The notes beneath the pieces were generated by a model, which saw only the letters and a program-made list of their open reading frames with translations, was not told the DNA's origin and did no database searches. From Liopterus haemorrhoidalis (lineage: Eukaryota > Arthropoda > Insecta > Coleoptera > Dytiscidae), in contig OZ020611.1 of assembly GCA_963971575.1 (NCBI GenBank), forward strand, positions 5,344,882 to 5,408,881: a DNA stretch of 64,000 nt. Direction: 5' to 3'. Numbering within the stretch: position 1 is the first letter of the stretch; each line of letters opens with the position of its first letter. Below are positions 10,588 through 20,638 of this stretch, in pieces. The position numbers and the translations under genes are program-made.

Positions 10588-11460
10588 TACCTGACAAACA
10601 GGAAACAATTTGTACACGCAGGACACAAGACATTGTATGTAAAACACGGAGTCCCACAAGGGTCAGTTCTGGGCCCTGTTCTATTCCTACTATACATCAA
10701 TGATCTACCCTTCGTTAACATTGAGTTAAACACCATCCTCTTTGCAGACGACACTACAGTCCTTAATAGCAACAAATCCCTAACGTCACTTATAGATAGT
10801 AGAGAATTATCCATGTCCTACTACCACAACTGGTTTCTGGCAAATAAGTTAACTTTGATTACGAACAAAACCCAACTTATGGTCTTCTCTACTGGAAATC
10901 TACAGGACACCAACAATACAGTCTCGGTATCCTTTCTAGGTCTAGAAATAGACAGCAAGCTGACTTGGGATCAGCATGCTAACAAAATAGACAAGAAACT
11001 ATGTTCGTCTATTTAATGCCTAAATAATTTAAATTGGTGTGCGTCTAAGGCAGTTCAAAGAACCTACTACTTTGCCTCTATTCAAACTCAATTGACTTAT
11101 GCCATTCTAATCTGGGGTCATTCCAACCATGTGGGACGGCTTTTTTCTCTACAACGTAGAGCTGTCAGGATTTTGGGGAATATCCAATACCAGTGCGACT
11201 GCAAGAAAGCATTTGTGTTACCTTCCCTGTATATTCACCACTGCATCCTCTACGTTCATGAAAACCAAACCAAATTCTTAGTCCAAAGTTCAGTCCATAG
11301 ACACATTACTAGAAATAAAAACGAGATACGTCCAGACTTCACAAGACTTGGAATGTCCAGGTATAGTACCAATTTCTTCGCAATTAAATTTTACAAAATA
11401 AATGACATTAATGATAAAATTTGTGAAGTTTTTCGGGAAATGAGAAATAAGAAATTGTAA
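10588..11460 (+). pseudogene. LINE reverse transcriptase (CR1/Jockey-like), truncated
   Basis: The frame reads SYLTNRKQFVHAGHKTLYVK, then HGVPQGSVLGPVLFLLYIND, a FADDT box, the post-palm WFLANKLTLITNKTQ block, SFLGLEIDSKLTWDQH, TYAILIWGHS and FSLQRRAVRILG, ending at 11460. One in-frame stop at 11014-11016 breaks it. No endonuclease or 5' part is present, as expected of a 5'-truncated LINE copy. It is close in type to those at 3.4 and 33 kb. Confidence 0.88.
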
Positions 11461-12295
11461 AATTTATCGAGAAAGAATTCTAGATAAGAAACATAGGGTA
11501 TTCGAACTGAACAGCCAAGACAGCACGACTAGCAATTCCCAACAATAGAGAAATTACAAAAGTCTATACTAAGTACCATCGTATTTCAACCGCTGTCTAT
11601 CGCACAAAATAGCCCGATGAATTATTACAGCATATACTGCTAACAAATATACTCCTCAGCTGCGGTCAGCTGGACCCTAATATCCTTCCCAATAAAACAC
11701 AGAACTAAAATCGAACAAGAAATCAAGCTCTGACCAAATTAGATACCCAATTATTAACAGTAACACACTGTCCATTTCTTGTGGCGAAACCCAATTTTTT
11801 CTACCTATTTGTCCCGAAATCCTGTAATTTAGTAAAGAGCCAGTAGTATCATGGACCGTGGTTGTAATACATGCACTAAAAACTTCGGTTGTGGTTCCGG
11901 GGGCTTGTATCAGTGAGTGTCCGGAGGCGGCGGCCTGACCGCAATGTTGATTGCACCGCCCCCCTGGCTATTGTTAGGTTCATCCGCTTCAACATTCAAA
12001 TGAAGTTTGTAATGTGTACGCGCATATACATTACGTCCTTATACATATGTAATTGAAGAATTTTGTTGGGATAAAGTTTAATGTTTTGTTTCATGGTAGG
12101 TTGAATAGGAATAGGATGGAGTGAGGTACTCAGGAGGAAATAAGTCTAGTTGGTCGACGATAGATATCTTGAAAGTATCCAATAACAATGTTGATTCGTT
12201 CTCTCTGGGATACATGAATCGCCAGGAGTACGCAATTATATTAATAATTGAGTACAGAAGTACAGAAGAAACTACTGTAAGAAACCACTGCTCGA
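11461..12295. other. Unrecognised intronic sequence
   Basis: No supported feature. A GC-richer patch (11850-11980, with gtccggaggcggcggcctg) stands out from the AT-rich surroundings, but I cannot assign it. Confidence 0.4.
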
Positions 12296-13310
12296 TTCCC
12301 GCTTATACAACTCTTTGACCCGCACATAGGAAAAATACTAAAACATTTAAAAAACATATCCCCCTAAAAATATAAACAATTATATGCTCATCGAAAACAA
12401 TTACAATTCTGTGTAGTGTATCAAATGAAAGCCGTTGGTAAGTATGTACATTGGTGTGAACCGGAATAGTATAACAGGAATTTTTGATCAGATTATGTTT
12501 TCGGAAAATAACGCATTTTTTGTGTTTTTAACTAAAATATGGAAAATATTTAATCCGCTATTTATCACTGTAAACGAGTGAACGTCCGTAGTCCAGTGGT
12601 AACGTTCTCTCTTCGTAAGTTACAAACTACTGTTTGATTCCCGTCAATTTTTATTTTCTGTTTTTTTTTTTTGCATTTTTATTTTGTTTAAATTATTTTG
12701 TCGAAATTCTAGTTATATTTTGGCAAATGTTGCATTTAATTTTTAAAAGCGTAAATTTAATAACCAGTGGGAAGTGTTGAAATTATAATTTAATTCTTTG
12801 TTTGAATGTATACGAAATCAGAGGGGCGGAGTTTATGACTTAAACAACCAATGGTAGCCGTAGGCGCAATTTTCAAAATATTAATGAACCTTGCTAAATA
12901 AAAAAAAAAAATACTGCAAATATTTAGAAACTCATTTTTTTATTTTTTTTATTAAATTTATTTTGGGCTTGACTGCTAGGATCATTATCCAGGATAAAAT
13001 CATCTATATCTAGATATACATAAATTTTAACACAATATACAATTAATTTTATATTAATATTTTGTTTATGCTAATAAATTGAAATATTGATGTTATTGCT
13101 GATGGGTTGTTCTGAAATAAAATAATCTGTATGTTTGTAGGGAAGATGGTACTGTGCTTTAATAATTCCTGTAGGAGAGTAGATCTATTGAGGCTGTATT
13201 TTGGAAATAATGGCATTAGGCATTCGAATTAAAATGAATAAAAATATATTATAACATAAAATTTGTTTTGGCATCCCAAATAATCATCATTCCCTTACTA
13301 AATACCCGCG
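12296..13310 (+). repeat. Dispersed repeat family, copy A (5'-truncated)
   Basis: It begins abruptly at 'gcttatacaactctttgacc', which is internal in the longer copies B (27765-28810) and C (48305-49063, reverse). Shared landmarks are 'gacccgcacataggaaaaat', 'gtatcaaatgaaagccc'-like text, 'gtgtgaaccggaatagta' and the central tRNA-like module. After it come 'ttttgtttaaattattttgt' and the 3' block around 12800-12910. A further shared block lies at 13198-13310; bases about 12960-13197 are absent from copy B, so they are an insertion here or a deletion there. No coding frame is seen. Confidence 0.8.
12584..12672 (+). other. tRNA-like module with Pol III-type boxes in repeat copy A
   Basis: An A-box-like tagtccagtggtaacg (12589-12604) and a B-box-like gtttgattccc (12632-12642) are spaced as in a tRNA gene. 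A T-run at 12660-12672 could end Pol III transcription. I cannot fold a full cloverleaf with a convincing acceptor stem, so this is tRNA-derived rather than a functional tRNA. Confidence 0.5.
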
Positions 13311-13610
13311 AAACTCTGAAATGTGTGAAAATTGGAGAATTGGAGAATTGGAAGATGGGAATGCATCCCATCAGAAATCCAACCATCTTAAAATCCTCTA
13401 TCACTGACCAGGTATAATCATCATACTTTGAACTCTCAAGCACCATTTTCACACTTTCGTAATTTTCTTTGAGCATTACGGAATGAGTCAAAGGAAGAGA
13501 TGGAAATTTATTTCCATTGTGAAGAAGGACAGTTTTTAAACTTTTTGTAGAACTGTCTATGGAAAGATGCCAATCAGAAGGAATGCATGAGATTCCGACC
13601 GCCTTGCATA
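13249..13610 (-). pseudogene. Upstream part of the unknown arthropod protein, minus strand
   Basis: Read on the minus strand this encodes, in order, SDWHLSIDSSTKSLKTVLLH (one shift), NGNKFPSLPLTHSVMLKENY, then YTWSVIEDFKMVGFLMG. This is the pattern that precedes the FLGN block in the same family (see 5347-5751). The frame then leaves the family pattern. The matching downstream half lies on the opposite strand at 13690-14060, so the gene has been broken by an inversion. Confidence 0.6.
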
Positions 13611-13689
13611 GGCGGTTATACTAAATATCCTTGCTATCTTTATTTTTGTCGGACCATAAATAAAGAAAATAATGGCCAGTGACGAATTT

Positions 13690-14060
13690 TCACAGATACT
13701 CAATAGACATGAAAGGAAAGCCTGAAACAGCCTGAAAGCAGTGGTTCATGGTTTTCTCGGAAACAACAGAGCAGACAATTACAAAGAGTTTATTACAAAT
13801 ATGCTTGATAACTTTAAACTCATGGGTTGCAGAATGTTTCTTAAAGTGCATATGCTACATGCTCACTTGGACCAATTTAAAGATAACATGGGAGCCTATT
13901 CGGAAGAACAAGGTGAACGTTTTTATCAAGACGTGATGGTCTTTGAACGTCGTTATCAGGGTAATACAATGAGAGTATGATGGGGGACTATATTTGGGGG
14001 CTAATACGAGAAAGTCCATACAATCACAGAAGAAATACGAAAAATAATCATTTCTAAACT
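13690..14060 (+). pseudogene. Downstream part of the unknown arthropod protein, plus strand
   Basis: It carries FLGNNRADNYKEFITNML, CRMFLKVHMLHAHLDQF and EEQGERFYQDVMVFERRYQG. After a frameshift near 13965 it continues MMGDYIWGLIRESPYNHRRN. The order and spacing match the family copy at 5347-5751. The inverted N-terminal half is about 80 bases to the left. Confidence 0.65.
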
Positions 14061-14711
14061 TTTTTATATATTCTGTTACAGTAGTTGTTTGTTTCGAATG
14101 GTTTTCTTGTAAATAAAACTGATTCAAATTCATAACAAAAGTTTGTATTATTTTTACATACAATAAAGGTATGAAAAAAAGAAAATTATCTCAAAATCCG
14201 TGATTTCATTCTGATAGCTACAAAAGCAAACTTTTTCGGGTAAAACTATTTTTTCTTTAATTAATAATGCGGAAGAAATAAAAATCAGATATGCAGAACC
14301 CAGACTCAAAATTCCTGTTGTTCGGTGTAATAAATGGGACTATGATACAACAATAAAATTTATTCATGTGTATAAATTACATACATGTTTGTGGAACTTT
14401 AAATCTTAGGACTACAAAAATAAACAAAAATGTGACGCTGCATACGTTTCAATTGTGCAAGAAATTAATATTTATGGAATGAGATCAAGAGTGGAATGAA
14501 GATCTTAGTATATTTTTTAATATGCGTTTTACGGTCCATGTTTTGGTACACAAAACTTACCTATTTTTTTATCGAAAGTGAACTGACTCGCAACAAAAGT
14601 CGAAAAGAGAAGAATACGTATAAACACTCTCTCGCCCACACCACTCTCTCGGCCTAGTGACATTTTGCTGTCTCGCCACTGTACTGTTACGTGTAATCAA
14701 GGCATTAAACA
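14061..14711. other. Unrecognised sequence left of the satellite
   Basis: No gene supported. The patch 14600-14700 (ctctctcggcc and similar) is less AT-rich. The satellite begins without an identifiable boundary motif. Confidence 0.4.
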
Positions 14712-17700
14712 CTTGATAAGAAATCGCGAATTTTTACAAAAAAAAATATTTCGGATTTTTCTCAAAATTGATACACATTGGGCCGTAGATCACAAAAATA
14801 AGGTTCATTTTGGATTTTGGCCAACTGTTTTTGAGTAAATCGGAAAAAAAGTACCTAAAATTGACTATATCGGAAAATAGTACCTAAAATTGACTATAAC
14901 TCAAAAACTAAGGCCTCTTGATTTTTTCAAATATTTTTTTATTAATCCTCACCCCAAAATTACCTAACGGCCATATTTTGGACTGTATTAGGAAAACTTT
15001 TTTTTTTCAAAAAAATTAACAGAGAGTATATGAACATGTATCTCAAAAACTAAAAGAGATAGGGACCTGCGGTTGGAATTTTTGAAGTTTTAAGGTCCGA
15101 TATATGGTAAAGGCACATTTTAAAACATATTTTAAACAAAAAAAATTTTTGAAAAATTTTGAAATTTTTGTAATAGAATTTAATTTTTCAAAAAATTATA
15201 TCTCAATAACGGTAAAAGATAGGGACCTCTGGTTTGAATTTTTGAGTTCCTCAAGTTCATTTTAGTCGAAAACAATTGGGGCCTTAATAACCAAACTTAT
15301 ACAAAAGCATGTATCATTAAACAAAACCCTTAAAAATGGCAAAAAATCGAAAAATCGTAAGGGGGACCCCTTCGACAAGAAATCTCGAATTTTTACAAAA
15401 AAAAATATTTCGGATTTTTCTCAAAATTGATACACATTGGGCCGTAGATCACAAAAATGAGGTTCATTTTGGATTTTGGCCAACTGTTTTTGAGTAAATC
15501 GGAAAAAAAGTACCTAAAATTGACTATATCGGAAAATAGTACCTAAAATTGACTATAACTCAAAAACTACGGCCTCTTGATTTTTTTAAATAATTTTTTA
15601 TTAATCCTCACCCCAAAATTACCTAACGGCCGTATTTTGGACTGTATTAGGAAATCGTTTTTTTTTTTTTTTTAAATGAACAAAAAAAATATGAACATGT
15701 ATTTCAAAAACTAAAAGAGATAGGGACCTGCGGTTGGAATTTTTGAAGTTTTAAGGTCTGAAATATGGTAAAGGCACATTTTAAAATATATTTTAAACAA
15801 AAAAAAATTTGAAATTTTTGTAATAAAATTTAATTTTTCAAAAAATTATATCTCAATAACGGTAAAAGATAGAGGGACCTCTGGTTTGAATTTTTGAGTT
15901 CCTCAAGTTCATTTTAGTCGAAAAAAATTGGGGCCTTAATAACCAAACTTATACAAAAGCATGTATCATTAAACAAAACCCTTAAAAATGGCAAAAAATC
16001 GAAAAATCGTAAGGGGGACCCCTTTGATAAGAAATCGCGATTTTTTACAAAAAAAAATATTTCGGATTTTTCTCAAAATTGGTACACATTGGGCCGTAGA
16101 TCACAAAAATAAAGTTCATTTTGGATTTTGGCCAACTGTTTTTGAGTAAATCGGAAAAAAAGTACCTAAAATTGACTATATCGGAAAATAGTACCTAAAA
16201 TTGACTATAAGTCAAAAACTAAGGCCTCTTGATTTTTTTAAATATTTTTTTATTAATCCTCACCCCAAAATTACCTAACGGCTATATTTTGCACTGTATT
16301 AGGAAATCGTTTTTTTTTTTCAAAAAATGAACAAAAAAAATATGAACATGTATTTCAAAAACTAAAAGAGATAGGGACCTGCGGTTGGAATTTTTGAAGT
16401 TTTAAGGTCTGAAATATGGTAAAGGCACATTTTAAAATATATTTTAAACAAAAAAAATTTTTTGAAAAGTTTTGAAGTTTTTGTAATAAATTTTAATTTT
16501 TCAAAAAATTATATCTCAATAACGGTAAAAGATAGAGGGACCTCTGGTTTAAATTTTTGGGTTCCTCAAGTCCATTTTAGTCGAAAAAAATTGGGGCCTT
16601 AATAACCAAACTTATACAAAAGCATGTATCATTAAACAAAACCCTTAAAAATGGCAAAAAATCGAAAAATCGTAAGGGGGACCCCTTCGATAAGAAATCT
16701 CGAATTTTTACAAAAAAAAATATTTCGGATTTATCTCAAAATTGATACACATTGGGCCGCAGATCAGAAAAATAAGGTTCATTTTGGATTTTGGCCAACT
16801 GTTTTTGAGTAAATCGGAAAAAAAGTACCTAAAATTGACTATATCGGAAAATAGTACCTAAAATTGACTATAACTCAAAAACTAAGGCCTCTTGATTTTT
16901 TTAAATATTTTTTTATTAATCCTCACCCCAAAATTACCTAACGGCCATATTTTGGACTGTATTAGAAAAACTTTTTTTTTTCAAAAAAATTAACAAAAAA
17001 AATATGAACATGTATTTCAAAAACTAAAAGAGATAGGGACCTGCGGTTGGAATTTTTGAAGTTTTAAGGTCTGAAATATGGTAAAGGCACATTTTAAAAC
17101 ATATTTTAAACAAAAAAAAAATTTGAAAAATTTTGAAATTTTTGTAATAAAATTTAATTTTTCAAAAAATTATATCTCAATAACGGTAAAAGATAGGGAC
17201 CTCTGGTTTAAATTTTTGAGTTCCTCAAGTTCATTTTAGTCGAAAAAAATTGGGGCCTTAATAACCAAACTTATACAAAAGCATGTATCATTAAACAAAA
17301 CCCTTAAAAATGGCAAAAAATCGAAAAATCGTAAGGGGGACCCCTTCGACAAGAAATCTCAAATTTTTACAAAAAGAAATGTTTCGGATTTTTCTCAAAA
17401 TTGATACACATTGGGCCGTAGATCACAAAAATAAGGTTCATTTTGGATTTTGGCCAACTGTTTTTGAGTAAATCGGAAAAAAAGTACCTAAAATTGACTA
17501 TATCGGAAAATAGTACCTAAAATTGACTATAACTCAAAAACTAAGGCCTCTTGATTTTTTTAAATATTTTTTTATTAATCCTCACCCCAAAATTACCTAA
17601 CAACCATATTTTGGACTGTATTAGGAAAACTAAAAAAAAAAAAAAATGAACAAAAAAAATATGAACATGTATTTCAAAAACTAAAAGAAATAGGGACCTG

Positions 17701-18765
17701 CGGTTGGAATTTTTGAAGTTTTAAGGTCCGATATATGGTAAAGGCACATTTTAAAACATATTTTAAACAAAAAAAATTTTTGAAAAATTTTGAAATTTTT
17801 GTAATAGAATTTAATTTTTCAAAAAATTATATCTCAATAACGGTAAAAGATAGGGACCTCTGGTTTAAATTTTTGAGTTCCTCAAGTCCATTTTAGTCGA
17901 AAACAATTGGGGCCTTAAAAACCAAACTTATACAAAAGCATGTATCATTAAACAAAATCCTTAAAAATGGCAAAAAATCGAAAAATCGTAAGGGGGACCC
18001 CTTTGATAAGAAATCGCGAATTTTTTAAAAAAAAAATATTTCGGATTTTTCTCAAAATTGATACACATTGGGCCGTAGATCACAAAAATAATGTTCATTT
18101 TGGATTTTGGCCAACTGTTTTTGAGTAAATCGGAAAAAAGTACCTAAAATTAACTATATCGGAAAATAGTACCTAAAATTTACTATAACTCAAAAACTAC
18201 GGCCTCTTGATTTTTTTAAATATTTTTTTATTAATCCTCACCCCAAAATTACCTAACGGCCATATTTTGGACTGTATTAGGAAAACTTTTTTTTTTCAAA
18301 GAAATGAACAAAAAAATATGAACATGTATTTCAAAAACTAAAAGAGATAGGGACCTGCGGTTGGAATTTTTGAAGTTTTAAGGTCTGAAATATGGTAAAG
18401 GCACATTTTAAAACATATTTTAAACAAAAAAAAAATTTGAAAAATTTTGAAATTTTTGTAATAAAATATAATTTTTCAAAAAATTATATCTCAATAACGG
18501 TAAAAGATAGGGACCTCTGGTTTAAATTTTTGAGTTCCTCAAGTCCATTTTAGTCGAAAAAAATTGGGGCCTTAATAACCAAACTTATACAAAAGCATGT
18601 ATCATTAAAAAAACCCTTAAAAACGGCAAAAAATCGAAAAATCGTAAGGGGGACCCCTTCGATAAGATCTCGAATTTTTACAAAAAAAAATATTTCGGAG
18701 TTTTCTCAAAATTGATACACATTGTGCCGTAGATCACAAAAATAAGGTTCATTTTGAATATGAGC
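14712..18765 (+). repeat. Tandem satellite, about 657-bp monomer, 6 full copies plus a partial seventh
   Basis: The marker aagaaatc(g/t)c recurs at 14718, 15377, 16029, 16692, 17351, 18008 and, as aagatctc, at 18664, giving spacings of 659, 652, 663, 659, 657 and 656. Each monomer contains ttgggccgtagatcac, a short internal repeat of 'agtacctaaaattgacta', cctcaccccaaaattaccta, gggacctgcggttggaattt and the closing gtaagggggacccctt. Copies are about 95% alike, differing mainly in homopolymer lengths. The seventh copy breaks off at about 18765. There is no coding capacity. Confidence 0.97.
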
Positions 18766-19012
18766 AACTGGCGTAAAAACGCTCTTAAGCAGAACCGGGG
18801 ACAGGAAAAATAGAATTTGCAAAAAGAGCACGCAAAAAATGGTACTGAATGCGATCCGTAATGTAAAAAAGGTTGTCGAACCCTTCTTTATATAACACTT
18901 GACTTGGATACTTGGGTATCAATACCCAGGTCTTTTTATGAAGTTGTGAGTGTTATTGTCATATCATCTTTCCTGTATCGACATGTTTATAAGTATATTG
19001 TTGTTGTTTCAG
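18766..19012 (+). other. Intron sequence ending in 3' splice acceptor
   Basis: Between the satellite and the host exon. The last bases, ttgttgttgtttcag (to 19012), form a pyrimidine-rich 3' splice site. No gene lies in it. Confidence 0.7.
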
Positions 19013-19117
19013 TTGGTGGGCGGCGAATTTGACATGGAGTTAAACTTCGTGATCCAGGACGCTCAGAACATCAAGCACATGCTGGAGCTGTTAGACCACT
19101 GTCCGCCAAATCTGCAG
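19013..19117 (+). CDS. rg: Exon of neurobeachin / rugose (BEACH-domain protein), internal
   Basis: This is a 105-base exon in phase 0-0, with acceptor tttcag before it and donor cag|gtgagt after. It encodes 35 residues starting [18 protein letters not shown] and ending [11 protein letters not shown] recognise this as the N-terminal helical-repeat region of the neurobeachin/LRBA family, just before the conserved AEIWS segment encoded by the next exon (not in this window). Neurobeachins are very large scaffold proteins for membrane trafficking and A-kinase anchoring; insects have one such gene, called rugose in Drosophila. GC content and codon use are clearly higher than in the surroundings. 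The frame stays open to 19393, but that part looks intronic. Confidence is high that this is a host exon and good for the family. Confidence 0.85.
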
Positions 19118-19463
19118 GTGAGTGTTGATTGCACGCACATATCATTCCCTCATACACGCACACAGCCTCCCCGTGTCATGACTCTCCCACACTCCTCTCC
19201 CGTCGCCGCGCTCTCTGTCACAGCCCTCGAGGACACTCAATCGATATTAAATCGTACTTGTCATCCCCAGCTGCTCTGCAAGGACTTATCTAACTCCCCC
19301 CGCGTTTCCTCTTGCCGATCACTGCATCAGCATCATCCTACAATTCTTATAAACCGTACTATCATTAAAATTTCAGTTGTTTTGCAGGTGTAAATTAAGG
19401 ATACTCGACCTTTTGGAACTTACGCACCAATTTGATAATTTGGTACACGTCGCGGTCTATATA
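19118..19463 (+). other. Start of downstream rugose intron
   Basis: It begins gtgagtgttg, a consensus donor. Bases 19140-19340 are C/T-rich (ctctcccacactcctctccc) and open in the exon frame, giving a low-complexity Ser/Thr/Leu peptide. I treat this as intron. Confidence 0.6.
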
Positions 19464-20043
19464 ATGGCGCGTCTACATTGAGGCAACATGGTAGCATACG
19501 ACAAGTCTGCCGAGACCGTCAGACCATGTCGCATTGATAAGCTAGTGTCTACACCAACACTGGGAGCGTGCTACTGTTTATTGTTGCGAGATCTGTCAGT
19601 TTACTGAATAACTACTGTTGATAAATATATACTATTATAATATACTATTTTATAACAAATTTTAATTCCATAACAAAAACATAACCTTACTTAATTATGT
19701 TTATCATTATTTCTCATACTCTATTTTATCAAAACTTATATTTACTCACTTACCTTAAATAAATATAAGTTGCTAAATAATTTTTGTTGATACAGCAACG
19801 CTTACAACACTAGTTAATTTAAAAAACAAATAATTCTATAATAACAACTATCAAATATCAAAATGACGAACATGTAGTTTTCAGAAGTGGTAGCTTGTCG
19901 CACGAAAACTCTTTGATGTTTACCGCCAAGTAACGGGAATGAGCAACATGTCGCACGGCTCCCATTAGACCGCTGCACATTGGTAGCATGCGGCATGTCG
20001 AACAGTTGCACGCCACCATGTTGCCTCGATGTAGACGCGCCAT
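19464..20043. mobile_element. MITE-like TIR element, 580 bp
   Basis: Left end atggcgcgtctacattgagg and right end (reverse complement atggcgcgtctacatcgagg) match over about 30 bases, with one or two differences. Both sides are flanked by TA (19462-19463 and 20044-20045). Subterminal 'catgtcgca / gtcgcacg' phrases recur in both halves. No transposase frame is present. The TA duplication suggests mobilisation by a Tc1/mariner-type enzyme, but the superfamily is an inference. Confidence 0.75.
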
Positions 20044-20045
20044 TA

Positions 20046-20507
20046 TGGTCAATTCTGTAACTTCTCAACAGTCACATGGACAGTATCGTGTCTCCTATGC
20101 ACACTGAACTGTCCCCGTAGACTGTCCTCTGTGATGTTGTTTTGTATCGGCTGACCAGACGTACTCTTTTTTAGAGTATTATACTCTTTTCGAAATAATA
20201 TCCTCTTTACTCTAATTTTTTATAAAAGAACCCTCCATATATTATTATTTGTTAAATGGTGACAGAAAATGTTGCACTTGCTAGTATGCTTGTGTGTGGC
20301 TGTGGCGTATAACCATAACCGAATTGACTACTGCAGCTATTATTTGTAATATTTCCAGCTTAAACAGCATAAATCTATAAAAATGGGAAGAGGAATCCAT
20401 ACCTTTAATTGACAGATGGATAACTATTTTGGAAAGTATGAATAGAGCAAATAGAGAAGTGAAACCACTGCTGCTAGAAAAGTTGGCAGCATTTATTTTA
20501 GGTTCCA
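20046..20507. other. Unassigned intron
   Basis: No gene. Contains the short motif shared with 10.25 kb (20048-20135) and an AT-rich 'tactctttt' cluster at 20160-20215. Confidence 0.4.
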
Positions 20508-20638
20508 TGACAACTGGAGCTGTAAGACAATTCGGGCCGTACACAATTGAGGCTTTTCACAACTGGGTTCATTAACAACTGGGGCGATGGACAATTCGGG
20601 CGGTTCACAATTGGGGCTCGTGACAACTGGGGCCATAA
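20508..20638. repeat. 16-bp minisatellite, 8 units
   Basis: The core acaa(c/t)t(g/c)ggg recurs at 20510, 20527, 20543, 20559, 20575, 20591, 20607 and 20623, a 16-base step after the first. The consensus is roughly acaaytggggcnntnn. It gives fortuitous open frames on the minus strand. Confidence 0.9.

Noticed and set aside
12584..12645. Functional tRNA gene
   Set aside because: A- and B-box similarity only; no full cloverleaf, and it is embedded in a repeat family, so called tRNA-like instead.
14712..18765. CRISPR-like or coding interpretation of the tandem array
   Set aside because: The monomer is about 657 bp with no spacers or frames; it is a eukaryotic satellite.
14712..18765. Clean three-monomer higher-order repeat
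   Set aside because: Only junction variants follow period three; other diagnostic sites (copies 1 and 5) contradict it, so reported only as a hint.
19814..20068. Minus-strand frames of 84 and 64 codons
   Set aside because: They lie inside the right half of a MITE with TIRs and resemble nothing; chance frames.
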